A stretch of 64,000 bases of DNA from Sphingobacterium sp. N143. GTDB lineage: Bacteria; Bacteroidota; Bacteroidia; Sphingobacteriales; Sphingobacteriaceae. Positions 1 through 9,758 of this stretch are shown here, one piece after another; within the stretch, counting starts at the first letter, position 1; each line of letters opens with the position of its first letter. The DNA is taken from the NCBI RefSeq assembly GCF_030325625.1, contig NZ_JACAIS010000007.1:62001-126000 (forward strand). Reading direction: 5' to 3'. The notes under the pieces were generated by a model. That model was not told the origin of the DNA. It worked only from the letters and a program-made list of their open reading frames with translations, and did no database searches. The translations under genes were made by a program, and so were the position numbers.

Positions 1-2610
1 CAATCTTTTCTGACGCCAACATCACCATTATATGTGATTGATGGGGTTCCCATGGATGCGGATCGAGCCAATGAATTGGGATTGAGCCAACAGGGACCAG
101 GCATTAGCCCCTTGTCCTTAATCCCGCCTGAAGATATTGAAAGTATAGAAGTGTTGAAAGATGCACAGGCAACTTCCTTATATGGCTCCTTGGCCGCATA
201 CGGTGTTATCATCATTAACACCAAAAGAGGAAACTCTGAGGTACCCCGCGTACGTTACACTGGAAATTTCTTTGTCAAGACACCCCCAAAATTGCGGGAA
301 ACCTTGGGTGGAAATCTTGAACGACGTCTTAAATTACTACAGATCTATGGCAATGCTTTGTCACAGGAGGATCTGGACCGGATTTCGCAAACTCCCATGT
401 TGTCCGATAGCTTAAATGCTTATTATAATAACTCGACCAACTGGCAGGATTTATTTTATGCAACAACGTATAACCAGACCCATAACTTGGCAATCGATGG
501 GGGAAATCAAAAATTAAATTATAAGGCGAATCTGAATTATTACAATGAAAATGGTATTATCAAAAATACGGGCTTTGACCGTTATATGGCCAATATGAGA
601 TTTGAATATTATCCAAATGAAAAATTCAAATTCACTGCCCAGGTCAATGCTTCTCTTGGATCGAAGAGCAAGGGAAATGGTCTGGGGATATTGCAGTCTG
701 GGGTAGCCACCAATGGTACATTTTCATCGTTATTGCCTGGCCCCTCCTTCTATCTGGCTTCATCGGGGTACAGTTCGGCTTTACAGACCAAAAATGATAA
801 TTCATCCAAATCGATCAAACCGTTTATTGAAGCATCGTATGAATTTCTGCCGGGGTTGAGGGCGACGACGACTGTCAGTTATGAATCGACCTCCGATAAT
901 GAAAATACCTTTACACCTGCGGCGGCAAATGGTCAATTTGCCCAGGTGTATGCTTATTATGGTCGCTACAATTCTTTATATAACCGAAACTCCGTTAACT
1001 ACAGTCATACGTTTAATGAAAAACATACTGTATTTTTCAATTTATTCAATGAAATCCGAACATTGGATAGACAGGCCAATGCAACATTGCAGGCGCGTAC
1101 ACCTAATGACCAATTTGAAGGACCATTGGGGTTTGACGGTTATTTCTCGAAAGGCGGCGGCTTATTGCGGCGTGGCTTTGGGAAAGAACGCGGTTTATCT
1201 TTTGCAGTCGCAGGGACTTACGATTATATGAAGAAATATGTGATCGATCTTTCCTATCGTATGGATGGCTCCTCACAAAATGGATTTGGGAACCTTTATA
1301 CCAAGAATCCAGCAGTGGGTTTTCGGTGGAATGCCTACCATGAAGATTTCTTACGGGAGGTTGACTGGATCAACTTGCTTTCTATTCGAACCAGTTGGGG
1401 GGTAAACGTTATGCCAAATAGTACATTGGAGCGTGTTTATGGAAAATATGATATTGCGGGTGGATATAATGACAAGATCGGTATTGGTATTAATTATGAG
1501 CAGATCCCCAATCCTGATTTAAAACCTACGACAACAAGTCAATATAATCTGGGGCTGGATCTGGCTTTCTTTCAGAACCGCTTTGAGTTAACATATGATA
1601 CGTACTATAAAAAAGTGGATAATATTCTCTTTGAAGAGAAGCTGTCTTCTTCTTTGGGTTTTGACAAGGTGAATAGTAATTCTGCTGCAATAGCTAATTA
1701 TGGGCATGAACTGTCTGTGATGCTTAGGCCTTGGACAGAAGGGCGTTTTACGATGTCGGTTGGGATGAATGGAGCGTATAACCGGGATGTATTGCTCAAA
1801 TTGCCTGAGCATTATGGTGGGCAGTTTGTGCGTTGGGAAAATAATGATAAATATAAGCAGCATGTTGTTTTTAGGGTGGGTACATCGACCATGTCCAACT
1901 ATATGTTATTGAACCGTGGCGTATACAGTACGGATGCGGATGTTCCCGTGGATCCAGCCACCGGACGTCGGTATCGTATGGCCAATGGTACAGAATTTCA
2001 GGCTGGTGACCCCATTTTTGCGGACCTTGATGGTAATTATGTCCTGGATGAAAATGATTATGCAAGAACAGGTAATTCCCAGCCCTTGGTGACGGGGGGG
2101 ATGCAGCTGAATTTCAATTACAAACATGAGACCCTGGGCACATTTGGTTTGAATTTATATGCTTCCTATACGGCAAAACGTACGATCTTAAATAACGCCC
2201 TTGCAGAGCGACTCCAATTGATGAGTGATCCCTACGGTGATAAAGCTGTGGTGCCCCTGGATGATATCAATATGTGGTTGAAGCCCGGTGATATCGCGAA
2301 ATACCCTTATGCATATGATTTTAAACGTTACCCGAGTATTAATCCATTTCGAATGGATCAGGATCTCTGGGCGGAAGATGGATCTTACTTTAAGCTGAAT
2401 AGCGTAACGCTCTCTTATATGTTTACCAAAGAAGCCATAAAAAGATATGGACTGGACCGGTTAAGGGTGTTTGTCTCAGCTGAGAATATTGCTACGTTTT
2501 CAAAATATAGCGGACCTAATCCAGAAAATGTAAGTAGCATGGGCAGGGATGCTTCTGGGGGATACCCTGTGCCCAGACAATATAATGTAGGTATTAATAT
2601 TGATTTCTAA
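1..2610 (+). CDS. SusC/RagA-family TonB-linked outer membrane protein (5' partial)
   Basis: This is the outer-membrane pore of a SusCD glycan importer, which takes oligosaccharides into the periplasm using TonB energy. The frame is open to the left edge of the window, so signal peptide, CarboxypepD_reg-like domain and first half of the plug lie outside. The first visible residues include the plug motif PLYVIDGVP, followed by [18 protein letters not shown] and [10 protein letters not shown], all diagnostic for SusC-like plugs. The rest is an aromatic-rich beta-barrel ending in NVGINIDF, a normal outer-membrane C-terminus with terminal Phe. The SusD partner follows after 12 bases. The family call is secure; the substrate can only be inferred from neighbours, which point to mannose-containing glycans. 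Confidence 0.95.
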   Translation, partial: QSFLTPTSPLYVIDGVPMDADRANELGLSQQGPGISPLSLIPPEDIESIEVLKDAQATSLYGSLAAYGVIIINTKRGNSEVPRVRYTGNFFVKTPPKLRETLGGNLERRLKLLQIYGNALSQEDLDRISQTPMLSDSLNAYYNNSTNWQDLFYATTYNQTHNLAIDGGNQKLNYKANLNYYNENGIIKNTGFDRYMANMRFEYYPNEKFKFTAQVNASLGSKSKGNGLGILQSGVATNGTFSSLLPGPSFYLASSGYSSALQTKNDNSSKSIKPFIEASYEFLPGLRATTTVSYESTSDNENTFTPAAANGQFAQVYAYYGRYNSLYNRNSVNYSHTFNEKHTVFFNLFNEIRTLDRQANATLQARTPNDQFEGPLGFDGYFSKGGGLLRRGFGKERGLSFAVAGTYDYMKKYVIDLSYRMDGSSQNGFGNLYTKNPAVGFRWNAYHEDFLREVDWINLLSIRTSWGVNVMPNSTLERVYGKYDIAGGYNDKIGIGINYEQIPNPDLKPTTTSQYNLGLDLAFFQNRFELTYDTYYKKVDNILFEEKLSSSLGFDKVNSNSAAIANYGHELSVMLRPWTEGRFTMSVGMNGAYNRDVLLKLPEHYGGQFVRWENNDKYKQHVVFRVGTSTMSNYMLLNRGVYSTDADVPVDPATGRRYRMANGTEFQAGDPIFADLDGNYVLDENDYARTGNSQPLVTGGMQLNFNYKHETLGTFGLNLYASYTAKRTILNNALAERLQLMSDPYGDKAVVPLDDINMWLKPGDIAKYPYAYDFKRYPSINPFRMDQDLWAEDGSYFKLNSVTLSYMFTKEAIKRYGLDRLRVFVSAENIATFSKYSGPNPENVSSMGRDASGGYPVPRQYNVGINIDF

Positions 2611-2622
2611 TAGACTGCTGCC

Positions 2623-4170
2623 ATGAAAATAAAAAGAAATTTTGGAAAAATCATCCTTGTATTGTGTCTATGTGTTTTAGTTACAGCTGGATGTAAGAAA
2701 TTTTTGACGGTAGAACCGATTGATCGGCTCACCGGAAATAACTTTTACCAATCAAAGGAGGATGTCGAATCAAATATCGCCCGTATCTACAGTCAGTTTT
2801 TTGAAAAACTCAATGAATCGTGGGTAATAGGGGCTATTGGGGAAGCCCGGTCCGGTGAAATATTTCCGTCGCCCACCGCTTCGACAAACCGGATGATCCT
2901 AAGAGATTTAGGAACCAATAATATGAATGCGGTGTATAGAAACACGCTTCCGGGCGGACGTTCGGATGGTTATGCCATGTATCAGGTTTCTATCTGGGAT
3001 ACGTATTATAAAGTGATCCAAAGCTGTAATATCTTGATTGCTAAATTAGAGGAAGGTATCCCCGGATTGTCTGAATCAGACAAAAATCGCTACCAGGCTG
3101 AAGCTACTTTTATGCGCTGCTTAAGTTATTTTTGGATGGTACGTCTCTATGGTGATGTTGTATATTACACTGAAGCTTATTTCGCAAAACAATTGCCGCG
3201 AGAGGACATGGTTTCGGTCGTCAGTAAATGTATTACGGATCTGGAGTCAGTCAAAGATCTGATGCCCTGGACCTTTGCTGATGCCTCTCAGCGCGGTGCC
3301 CGAGCCAGCAGAGGGAGTATCATTGCCTTACTGATGCATATGAAGATGTGGAACGCTAATTTTGATCCAGGGAATTCGACGAAATATTATGAAAGTGTTG
3401 CTAACCTGGGAAAGGAGCTTCGAGCAAGCGGTGCTCATCGTCTTTATACCTTAACACCTGAAAATTGGGCTAAAGTTTCTAAAGGACGTACCGAGGAATC
3501 CTTGTTTGAATTTTATCGTACCATCAATTATGGAGATCAGAACAATGCTTATGCCCCCTTGTGGGATCATTTTCTTCGTTGGCCGTATAAATTTCCACGG
3601 TATAATCAGCAGTTCAGTATTGCCTATTATTCGTCAGTTTTTATGTCCCGTATCTATCCTCAGAATGGACCTGCCGATAAGCGGAAGGAATTGTGGTATG
3701 AGGACATGTATGCTGATGATGGCCGATTTGTGCTGAAGAAATTTGCAGCGAATGTGTTTGCTTCGGGTAATGAAGATTCCAATCCGGACAACACATTTAT
3801 GATATTCCGATATGCTGATGCCCTCCTGTTGGAAGCGGAAGCTCTCGCCAATCTTGGGGGGGCACGGGAAGCAGAGGCGGTCGCCGTGCTCAATATCGTT
3901 CGGGATAGGGCTGAGGCCACACGCTATACTGGGGGCGGGGCTGAACTCAAAAACTTCATCTTTGAGGAACGCTGTCGGGAACTGATAGGCGAAGGGGTAC
4001 GGTATTTTGATCTGATACGAACACGACGCATATTAAATCCACAATGGACAATGGCGCCAATGACCATCGACCAGTATAATCGTCGTGCATGGACCTGGCC
4101 ACTGGATCCCTCAGCCAAAAATTTTAACGCAAAGATTGTATTGAATGATTACTGGACAAGTGGAAACTAA
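2623..4170 (+). CDS. RagB/SusD-family nutrient-uptake outer membrane lipoprotein
   Basis: This is the surface lid lipoprotein that captures glycan for the SusC pore just upstream. A lipoprotein signal peptide ends in the lipobox VTAGC (Cys24), followed by the KKFLTVEP stretch seen in nearly all SusD proteins. Alpha-helical TPR-like segments follow, such as YQAEATFMRCLSYFWMVRLY, and the C-terminal RagB signature is present (FEERCRELIGEGVRYFDLIR, about residues 445-465). The length of 515 residues is normal. It is co-transcribed with the SusC gene (12-base gap) and with the lipoprotein genes downstream. Confidence 0.95.
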   Translation: MKIKRNFGKIILVLCLCVLVTAGCKKFLTVEPIDRLTGNNFYQSKEDVESNIARIYSQFFEKLNESWVIGAIGEARSGEIFPSPTASTNRMILRDLGTNNMNAVYRNTLPGGRSDGYAMYQVSIWDTYYKVIQSCNILIAKLEEGIPGLSESDKNRYQAEATFMRCLSYFWMVRLYGDVVYYTEAYFAKQLPREDMVSVVSKCITDLESVKDLMPWTFADASQRGARASRGSIIALLMHMKMWNANFDPGNSTKYYESVANLGKELRASGAHRLYTLTPENWAKVSKGRTEESLFEFYRTINYGDQNNAYAPLWDHFLRWPYKFPRYNQQFSIAYYSSVFMSRIYPQNGPADKRKELWYEDMYADDGRFVLKKFAANVFASGNEDSNPDNTFMIFRYADALLLEAEALANLGGAREAEAVAVLNIVRDRAEATRYTGGGAELKNFIFEERCRELIGEGVRYFDLIRTRRILNPQWTMAPMTIDQYNRRAWTWPLDPSAKNFNAKIVLNDYWTSGN

Positions 4171-4182
4171 TATAGGTGAATT

Positions 4183-4947
4183 ATGAAAAGACTTAAAGAT
4201 ATAGGCTATGTTATTGCAGTTGTTGTGCTGCTGTATGGCATGGGATCATGTAAGAAAGATGAATATTACAAAGATGGCGGACTGGCACAGGCCAAATTTG
4301 ATGGCTCAATCATGGATTACTTGGATTCAAAGCCAAGAGAATTTGACTCTATAGCACAAATCATCCGTTTAGCAGGGTTGGAAGGAGATTTTAAGACGAA
4401 AGAATTTACCTTTTTTGCCCCTAGGGATGAGAATGTCAAGAGCCTGATCGGTCTGGCAAGGGGGAATGCCCAACATGCAGCTTCAGGGGTCAATGCCGAG
4501 TTATATGTTTTGGGCCGGGATACGATTAAGACCTTGGCGGATGTCGATAGTATTATCTGGCGAAAATATTTATTACGCTACATGTTCAATGGCAAACGCA
4601 AGCTGATGGACTACCCGCAGATCGACTTTGATCTCCTGAATGTATACAAGGGGCAGAATTATACTTCCCTGGGAAATACGGTGTCCAATATTGGGGTTGT
4701 GTATAATGATGCCATCAATGATGCTGATAAAAACAATGTGACCCGGTTGAAATATATGGGGTATCGACAGCTTTATATTTCCTATATATTGGATATCAGC
4801 CGACCAACAGAATGGATATCCTGTCCTGTTGCCTCCTCTGATATACAGCCGGATAATGGTGTTGTCCATGTGATCGATTATACCAAGGCACAATTTGGCT
4901 ATAGTCTATTTGAGATTGAGAATGACATTTTGGAAAGTAAACGTTAA
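4183..4947 (+). CDS. fasciclin (FAS1)-domain lipoprotein
   Basis: This predicted surface lipoprotein has a single FAS1-type fold. The signal peptide ends at lipobox GMGSC (about Cys23). The segment IMDYLDSKPREFDSIAQIIR, followed by TFFAPRDENVKSLI, matches the H1 region of fasciclin domains, and a late VVHVIDYTK stretch matches the H2-like C-terminal strand (VIDxV). FAS1 domains act in adhesion or protein-protein contact and have no catalysis of their own. It is third in the PUL (12 bases after susD), so a role as an accessory subunit or glycan-binding part of the SusCD complex is inferred. The 254-residue length fits one domain plus an insertion. Confidence 0.8.
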   Translation: MKRLKDIGYVIAVVVLLYGMGSCKKDEYYKDGGLAQAKFDGSIMDYLDSKPREFDSIAQIIRLAGLEGDFKTKEFTFFAPRDENVKSLIGLARGNAQHAASGVNAELYVLGRDTIKTLADVDSIIWRKYLLRYMFNGKRKLMDYPQIDFDLLNVYKGQNYTSLGNTVSNIGVVYNDAINDADKNNVTRLKYMGYRQLYISYILDISRPTEWISCPVASSDIQPDNGVVHVIDYTKAQFGYSLFEIENDILESKR

Positions 4948-4968
4948 CAACCATTTGTAGATTAAATT

Positions 4969-6594
4969 ATGAAAGTTATGTACAGCATGATGTGGAGGTA
5001 TTTCGTTTTGTTGTTTGTTAGTGCTCTCCTGTTCGGATGCAATAAGGACAATAAAACTTTTTCGGCACCTTACGAGGACGGTGTGCCTCCATTGGATATA
5101 GAAATCAATCCAACCGATAAGATGCAACCAGAATCGGGGAAGACCGGAACAGAGACAATGATGCGGATAAAGGGATTGGACAAGTATAAGGACAAAGCAA
5201 TCATTCGGTTTAACGGGGAGAAGGCGGAAGTTCTGGAGCTGACATCGGACCATGTAAAACTGAAAGTCCCACCGTACGCAAGTACTGGTGTGCTGTCCGT
5301 TACGATTGATGATGTCGTATTCTTTGGTCCTCAGTTTACCGTTTTGGGGAATGTATCGATCGATGCAACTTTCCAGGTGGGGGTAGGGACCAATGGTTTT
5401 GTCTCCGATGTGTTAACCTTGGAAGATGGTAAAAAGATCTTTGTCGGCGGATTTACGAATTATAATAACAAAGGATCGATACGTCCCATCAACCGTTTGG
5501 TAAGAACTTTTGCAGATGGAACCTATGATGCAAGTTTTCGTATCGGGGCCGGCGCAAATAATTCTTTGAGCAGTATTCTGCAATTGGGCAACCATTATTA
5601 CCTGGCGGGCTCATTCTCGGGCTATGGTCAACGAAATGCTGACATTAGCAATTTGACACGTATCCATACAACAGGCGCTATTGACACCATGGGGATTAAA
5701 CCTTTCCGTAGGCCTGGTCAGCCGGATACACTAAAGTATTACCCTACATTTAATGGTGGCTTTGATGGAAACGTTGGAAATATTTATGAATCCGATGGCA
5801 AGCTACTAGCGACAGGAAATTTTAGGTATTATATCCATCGTATTTATGGTAAACCCAATAAGCTGGAAACAAGAGATACGGTCATCTTAGATAGCACCGA
5901 AATCAGACATGTTGCCCGCTTGAACCTCGATGGCTCATTGGATAAATCTTTCCGGTTCGGGGCAAATGGCAAACCATTTACAGGAGGAAATGGTAGTGTA
6001 GGGACGGTGTATCACGATAGCGGGCCGCTTAAGGGAAAAATACTCGTATATGGTACTTTCAATCGATTTGATGGTCAAGCCAAAGGGTACATTACAAGAC
6101 TAAATGCAGATGGAACGCTGGATCCTACGTTCAATGCTGGGGGAGCAGGAGCTGATTATACCGTTGCCGCGGTATCTTATAACCGCGTCACGAATAAATA
6201 TGTCATTGTCGGTGCTTTCAGTAAGTATAATGGTGCACCGGCAGTCAAAATAGCTTTATTAAATGCGAATGGAACATTAGATCCTACTTTTCAGGCAAAA
6301 ACATTTGACGGCGGAGAGCCTTACTCGGCCATGCAGTTGGACGATGGTCTAGTTGTTGTTGCCGGGGATTTTGTGCACTACAATAATATCGCCCGAAATG
6401 GTTTCATGATCTTACATGCATCTGGGGAACTGCATAGTGCGTATAATACGTCCGGCTACTTCTTTGGCTATATCAATAAGGCTGTACAAACGAAGACCGA
6501 GGATGGGAAACGTGCTTTATTGCTGATGGGCTCCTTTAGTCGATTTAACAATGAAGAAGTGCACAACCTGATTCGGATTAAATTGGAACAATAA
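4969..6594 (+). CDS. DUF5008-type lipoprotein: IPT/TIG domain plus delta-60-repeat propeller
   Basis: The lipobox LLFGC (about Cys24) marks a lipoprotein. Residues about 40-125 form an IPT/TIG-like immunoglobulin fold (ETMMRIKGL, AIIRFNGEKAEVLEL, GVLSVTIDD). From about residue 130 there are roughly seven repeats of the delta-60 type, with cores such as LNADGTLDPTFNAG and LNANGTLDPTFQAK, each followed by a GxF(S/N)xYNG turn; these predict a seven-bladed beta-propeller. The architecture recalls DUF5008 proteins in Bacteroidota PULs. It sits inside the operon (21 bases after the FAS1 gene), so a surface glycan-binding role is inferred. No catalytic residues are recognisable. Confidence 0.8.
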   Translation: MKVMYSMMWRYFVLLFVSALLFGCNKDNKTFSAPYEDGVPPLDIEINPTDKMQPESGKTGTETMMRIKGLDKYKDKAIIRFNGEKAEVLELTSDHVKLKVPPYASTGVLSVTIDDVVFFGPQFTVLGNVSIDATFQVGVGTNGFVSDVLTLEDGKKIFVGGFTNYNNKGSIRPINRLVRTFADGTYDASFRIGAGANNSLSSILQLGNHYYLAGSFSGYGQRNADISNLTRIHTTGAIDTMGIKPFRRPGQPDTLKYYPTFNGGFDGNVGNIYESDGKLLATGNFRYYIHRIYGKPNKLETRDTVILDSTEIRHVARLNLDGSLDKSFRFGANGKPFTGGNGSVGTVYHDSGPLKGKILVYGTFNRFDGQAKGYITRLNADGTLDPTFNAGGAGADYTVAAVSYNRVTNKYVIVGAFSKYNGAPAVKIALLNANGTLDPTFQAKTFDGGEPYSAMQLDDGLVVVAGDFVHYNNIARNGFMILHASGELHSAYNTSGYFFGYINKAVQTKTEDGKRALLLMGSFSRFNNEEVHNLIRIKLEQ

Positions 6595-6610
6595 CCTAAA
6601 TTTTAAACAG

Positions 6611-8347
6611 ATGAAATTTCAAGATAATGTGCGAAATATAAATAGATGGTTGCTGTCGTTGCTATTCTGCTCGGCCATGATTTCCTGTCAGGATGAATTT
6701 GGTCGATTGCTACCAGAAAATACAGGCGAACAGGATACCGTAGATCTAGTGTATGGTAAACCGAAGGTATTACTGCTGATTGCCGATGGTGCCCGGGGAG
6801 AGTCGGTGCGAACAGCAAATATCAAGACCATGAATGGATTGTTGGACCATGCTATTTACTCATGGGTCTCGTTGAGTGAGGAGCATGATGATGCAGGAGC
6901 CACCGGTGCAGATTTAGCAAGTCTTATTACGGGTGTTGCTCAGCAAAAGCATTTGGTGGTCGGAGATAATTTTAGCAACAATAATTTTCAGACCTTTCCA
7001 ATGGTGTATACCCGGATTGCGGCTGATATGAAAAACCCAGTATTTAAAATATATAGCAGTTCCAAAATGTTTGTTGACCATCTGGCACCTGCGGCTGCAG
7101 CCAAATTGGAAGCCTCGGATGAGGACGTGGTGCTCCGTGTCAAAGAAGGGCTAAAGCAGCCCGAGTTAACCATGCTGACTGCACATTTTACGGCGATTGA
7201 TCAAGCCGGTAAGGCATCGAAATATGATAATAGCAGTGCTATGTACAAGGCGGCGATAGAGCATTTTGATAAACAGGTAGGGGAAATTAAAACAGCACTC
7301 GAGCAGCGGCCTACCTACAAAAAAGAAAATTGGTTGGTCATTATCACCTCGAGTAAGGGGGGACCTTTTGAGATTCCGCCCGCACAGAATGACAATACAA
7401 TTTTTAGTAACCCTGCGGTCAATACCTTTACAATCTTCTATTCACCAAAATATAATTCCAGGTATATTAATAAACCATACCTGGGAAGTCGTTTCTCTGG
7501 TGATTTTTTACGGTTTAAGGGTGGGATCTTTGCCGAAATGACGGAAGGTGATTCTATTTTTGATCTAGGGGACAAGGATAAGGAATTTACCATTGAATTA
7601 AAGGTGAAAAAGAACAAGGGGCCTAATAATACATATAAATTTCCCAACTATCCGTCTTTTATTGGTAAGCGTGAAAAATGGGAATCTGGAGCACCTACAA
7701 ACGGTTGGATTATGGCCTTTAAAGAAGATTATTGGATGTTCAATGGGCGCGGCCCGAATGGAAGCGGAGAGGTCAATGGACCAAAATTGAATAATGCGAC
7801 ATGGAATAATGTTACTGTGGTAGGCTCTGTTACCAGTGATGGCAAGCGGATTATTAAGACTTATACAAATGGTCTTCCTGGAAACGAAATTGATGTCAGC
7901 TCTTGGGGCCCAATCAGTAGTCCGGCTAAATTCAGGCTCGGGTTGGTCAATGGTGGCAGTAACTGGAATGAAGGTGATTATTATCTGGCCGACGTGCGAT
8001 TTTGGAAAATTGCATTACCTGAGTCTGTCATCACCCAATATAACTGCCAGGTTGGAATTAATGAAGACCATCCCTATTATGAGAATATGGCTGCCAATTG
8101 GCCTGTTGTAGGGACGATCACCGACGGAATGCTGTATGATGAGGGGGCTTTGGGCAATACCTTGAAACTTGGTGATCCGGGATATGAAATCTCAAAACTC
8201 AATGATTTCCTCTGTGCCCCTTCTGTTGAGACGATCAGCACACTGGTTCCTAAAAATACAGATATCACGGCACAAATATTTAGCTGGCTGCAGATTGCAA
8301 GGCAGGAGGGCTGGCAACTGGATGGTCGGGTTTGGGTCGATAAATAA
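6611..8347 (+). CDS. DUF4983-type lipoprotein: degenerate alkaline-phosphatase-like fold plus LamG-like domain
   Basis: The lipobox MISC (Cys26) marks a lipoprotein. Residues about 50-255 resemble the alkaline phosphatase/nucleotide pyrophosphatase superfamily: KVLLLIADGAR (Asp59), TGADLASLITG with Thr98 at the nucleophile position, and DQAGK (197-201) and SSKG (247-250) where active members have DxxGH and (S/T)DHG. Several metal ligands are therefore replaced and the domain is probably not a working phosphatase. Residues about 285-520 look like a LamG/concanavalin-type jelly roll (KEFTIELKVK, YYLADVRFWKIAL). It belongs to the PUL operon (16 bases after the previous gene). A binding role is inferred. 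Confidence 0.75.
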   Translation: MKFQDNVRNINRWLLSLLFCSAMISCQDEFGRLLPENTGEQDTVDLVYGKPKVLLLIADGARGESVRTANIKTMNGLLDHAIYSWVSLSEEHDDAGATGADLASLITGVAQQKHLVVGDNFSNNNFQTFPMVYTRIAADMKNPVFKIYSSSKMFVDHLAPAAAAKLEASDEDVVLRVKEGLKQPELTMLTAHFTAIDQAGKASKYDNSSAMYKAAIEHFDKQVGEIKTALEQRPTYKKENWLVIITSSKGGPFEIPPAQNDNTIFSNPAVNTFTIFYSPKYNSRYINKPYLGSRFSGDFLRFKGGIFAEMTEGDSIFDLGDKDKEFTIELKVKKNKGPNNTYKFPNYPSFIGKREKWESGAPTNGWIMAFKEDYWMFNGRGPNGSGEVNGPKLNNATWNNVTVVGSVTSDGKRIIKTYTNGLPGNEIDVSSWGPISSPAKFRLGLVNGGSNWNEGDYYLADVRFWKIALPESVITQYNCQVGINEDHPYYENMAANWPVVGTITDGMLYDEGALGNTLKLGDPGYEISKLNDFLCAPSVETISTLVPKNTDITAQIFSWLQIARQEGWQLDGRVWVDK

Positions 8348-8363
8348 TCTTAAATAAGACATC

Positions 8364-9734
8364 ATGAAAAGACTTTTTTATTTTCTAACAATGATTTTGA
8401 CCTATAGCCAATTTATGGCTTGTTCAAAAGATAATCTTGAAGAGTTTAACCTACAGGGAAACACAGCCGTCCAAGTGATAGCTGCCGGAGGTGGAAAGGA
8501 TTTAGTCAAAACAAATGACTATGTCCAGATTCCCATGAAAGTAAAATTGAGCAGCCCTGCAACCAAAACTTTTGATGTGGAGCTGCAGTTGAATACTGAC
8601 ACCGTAACAAAGTTAATTGAATCTGGGGCATTAAAGGATGTTGTTGCCCTGCCCAATCAAGCTTTTTCTTTCCCAAATGTTGTTAAGTTTCAATATGGCG
8701 CTGATACAGCATCGTTTGTATTAACGATTTCCCGGACTGCGATTGAACGGGTGTATGGTGAAAAATTTGCGCTTTCCTATAAATTATCAAATCCTGGCAA
8801 GGGCAATCAATTGGGAAATCCAAATAGTGTAATCGTTACATTGGATTCCAAGGATCTCCTGTCGGAAGCTGATATTCATTATCTCTCCATAACGAATTCA
8901 CCGGGGAGTATTATCTTGGCCAGCAATCACAACAACTACAATACGACCCCATCAGGAATTGAAATACCGCTGGGGGTTTCGTTAGCATCATTCCCCAGTA
9001 AATGGTTTTATGTTGAAGTGCGGGGCACGACCGATTCAATAGCGGGTTGGATCAATGAAAAAATATTACCTGAGCATACGGTAGGATTAAATGAACAGGA
9101 GTTTTCTCTTCCCTCACGGGTGCAGGTCCAAGGAAATAAATCCGCTGCTGATTTCAGTATCTCGATCCCATGGGATATTATTGCAAAAAATAAAGACCGG
9201 TTCCTTGCGATCACCGTGTATTTAAAAGATCCGACTTTACATGTGATTAATCTGCAGAAGAATTATACCACCATACTCATTGACTGTGCCAATGTTGTTG
9301 AATTTGATGTGACCGGGGAGGCAACATTGACCGTGAACAGAGATAATGATGGTGGTCCTGACGCCGGTGAAGGAAGTCTCAAGTTAGTGGATAACCAGAC
9401 AAGTACCAAGTTTTTACAGGGTGGATTTACCGGGGATCTGCAATGTACATTGACCTTTACCAGAACACTTAAGATCGGGGCCTATACCCTGACTTCTGGA
9501 AATGATGAAATCGCACGTGATCCGAAAAGCTGGTTTCTTGAAGGCTCTTTGGACGGCACGAATTGGGTCATCATCGACAGTAGGACAGACGAAAGCTTTC
9601 CCAATCGTATTGAGACTAGAAGATTTAATGTACAAAAACCGGGAAGTTATAAGTTCTATCGGCTGAATATTACCGAGAATGTCGGAAACAGATTGTTTCA
9701 ATGTTCGGAGTGGCGGATGATTGAGTTTTTGTAG
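8364..9734 (+). CDS. DUF1735 (BT_3987-like N-terminal) lipoprotein with C-terminal F5/8-type (discoidin-like) domain
   Basis: A lipoprotein signal ends near Cys20 (QFMACSKD). Two DUF1735-like beta-sandwich units follow, each with the pattern IPMKVKLSSPATKTFDVELQ or IPLGVSLASFPSKWFYVEV and a later VxFQYGxDTASFVLTI. Residues about 315-456 form an F5/8-type carbohydrate-binding module: GGPDAGEGSLKLVDNQ, TLTSGNDEIARDPKSW, EGSLDGTNWVIID and a terminal CSEWRMIEFL. Such proteins occur in Bacteroidota PULs for host or fungal N-glycans. The C-terminal module is clearly paralogous to that of the next gene. It is probably a surface glycan-binding protein, with a 16-base gap to the gene before. Confidence 0.85.
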   Translation: MKRLFYFLTMILTYSQFMACSKDNLEEFNLQGNTAVQVIAAGGGKDLVKTNDYVQIPMKVKLSSPATKTFDVELQLNTDTVTKLIESGALKDVVALPNQAFSFPNVVKFQYGADTASFVLTISRTAIERVYGEKFALSYKLSNPGKGNQLGNPNSVIVTLDSKDLLSEADIHYLSITNSPGSIILASNHNNYNTTPSGIEIPLGVSLASFPSKWFYVEVRGTTDSIAGWINEKILPEHTVGLNEQEFSLPSRVQVQGNKSAADFSISIPWDIIAKNKDRFLAITVYLKDPTLHVINLQKNYTTILIDCANVVEFDVTGEATLTVNRDNDGGPDAGEGSLKLVDNQTSTKFLQGGFTGDLQCTLTFTRTLKIGAYTLTSGNDEIARDPKSWFLEGSLDGTNWVIIDSRTDESFPNRIETRRFNVQKPGSYKFYRLNITENVGNRLFQCSEWRMIEFL

Positions 9735-9758
9735 GGCTGTGATTATGTTTTATTAACG

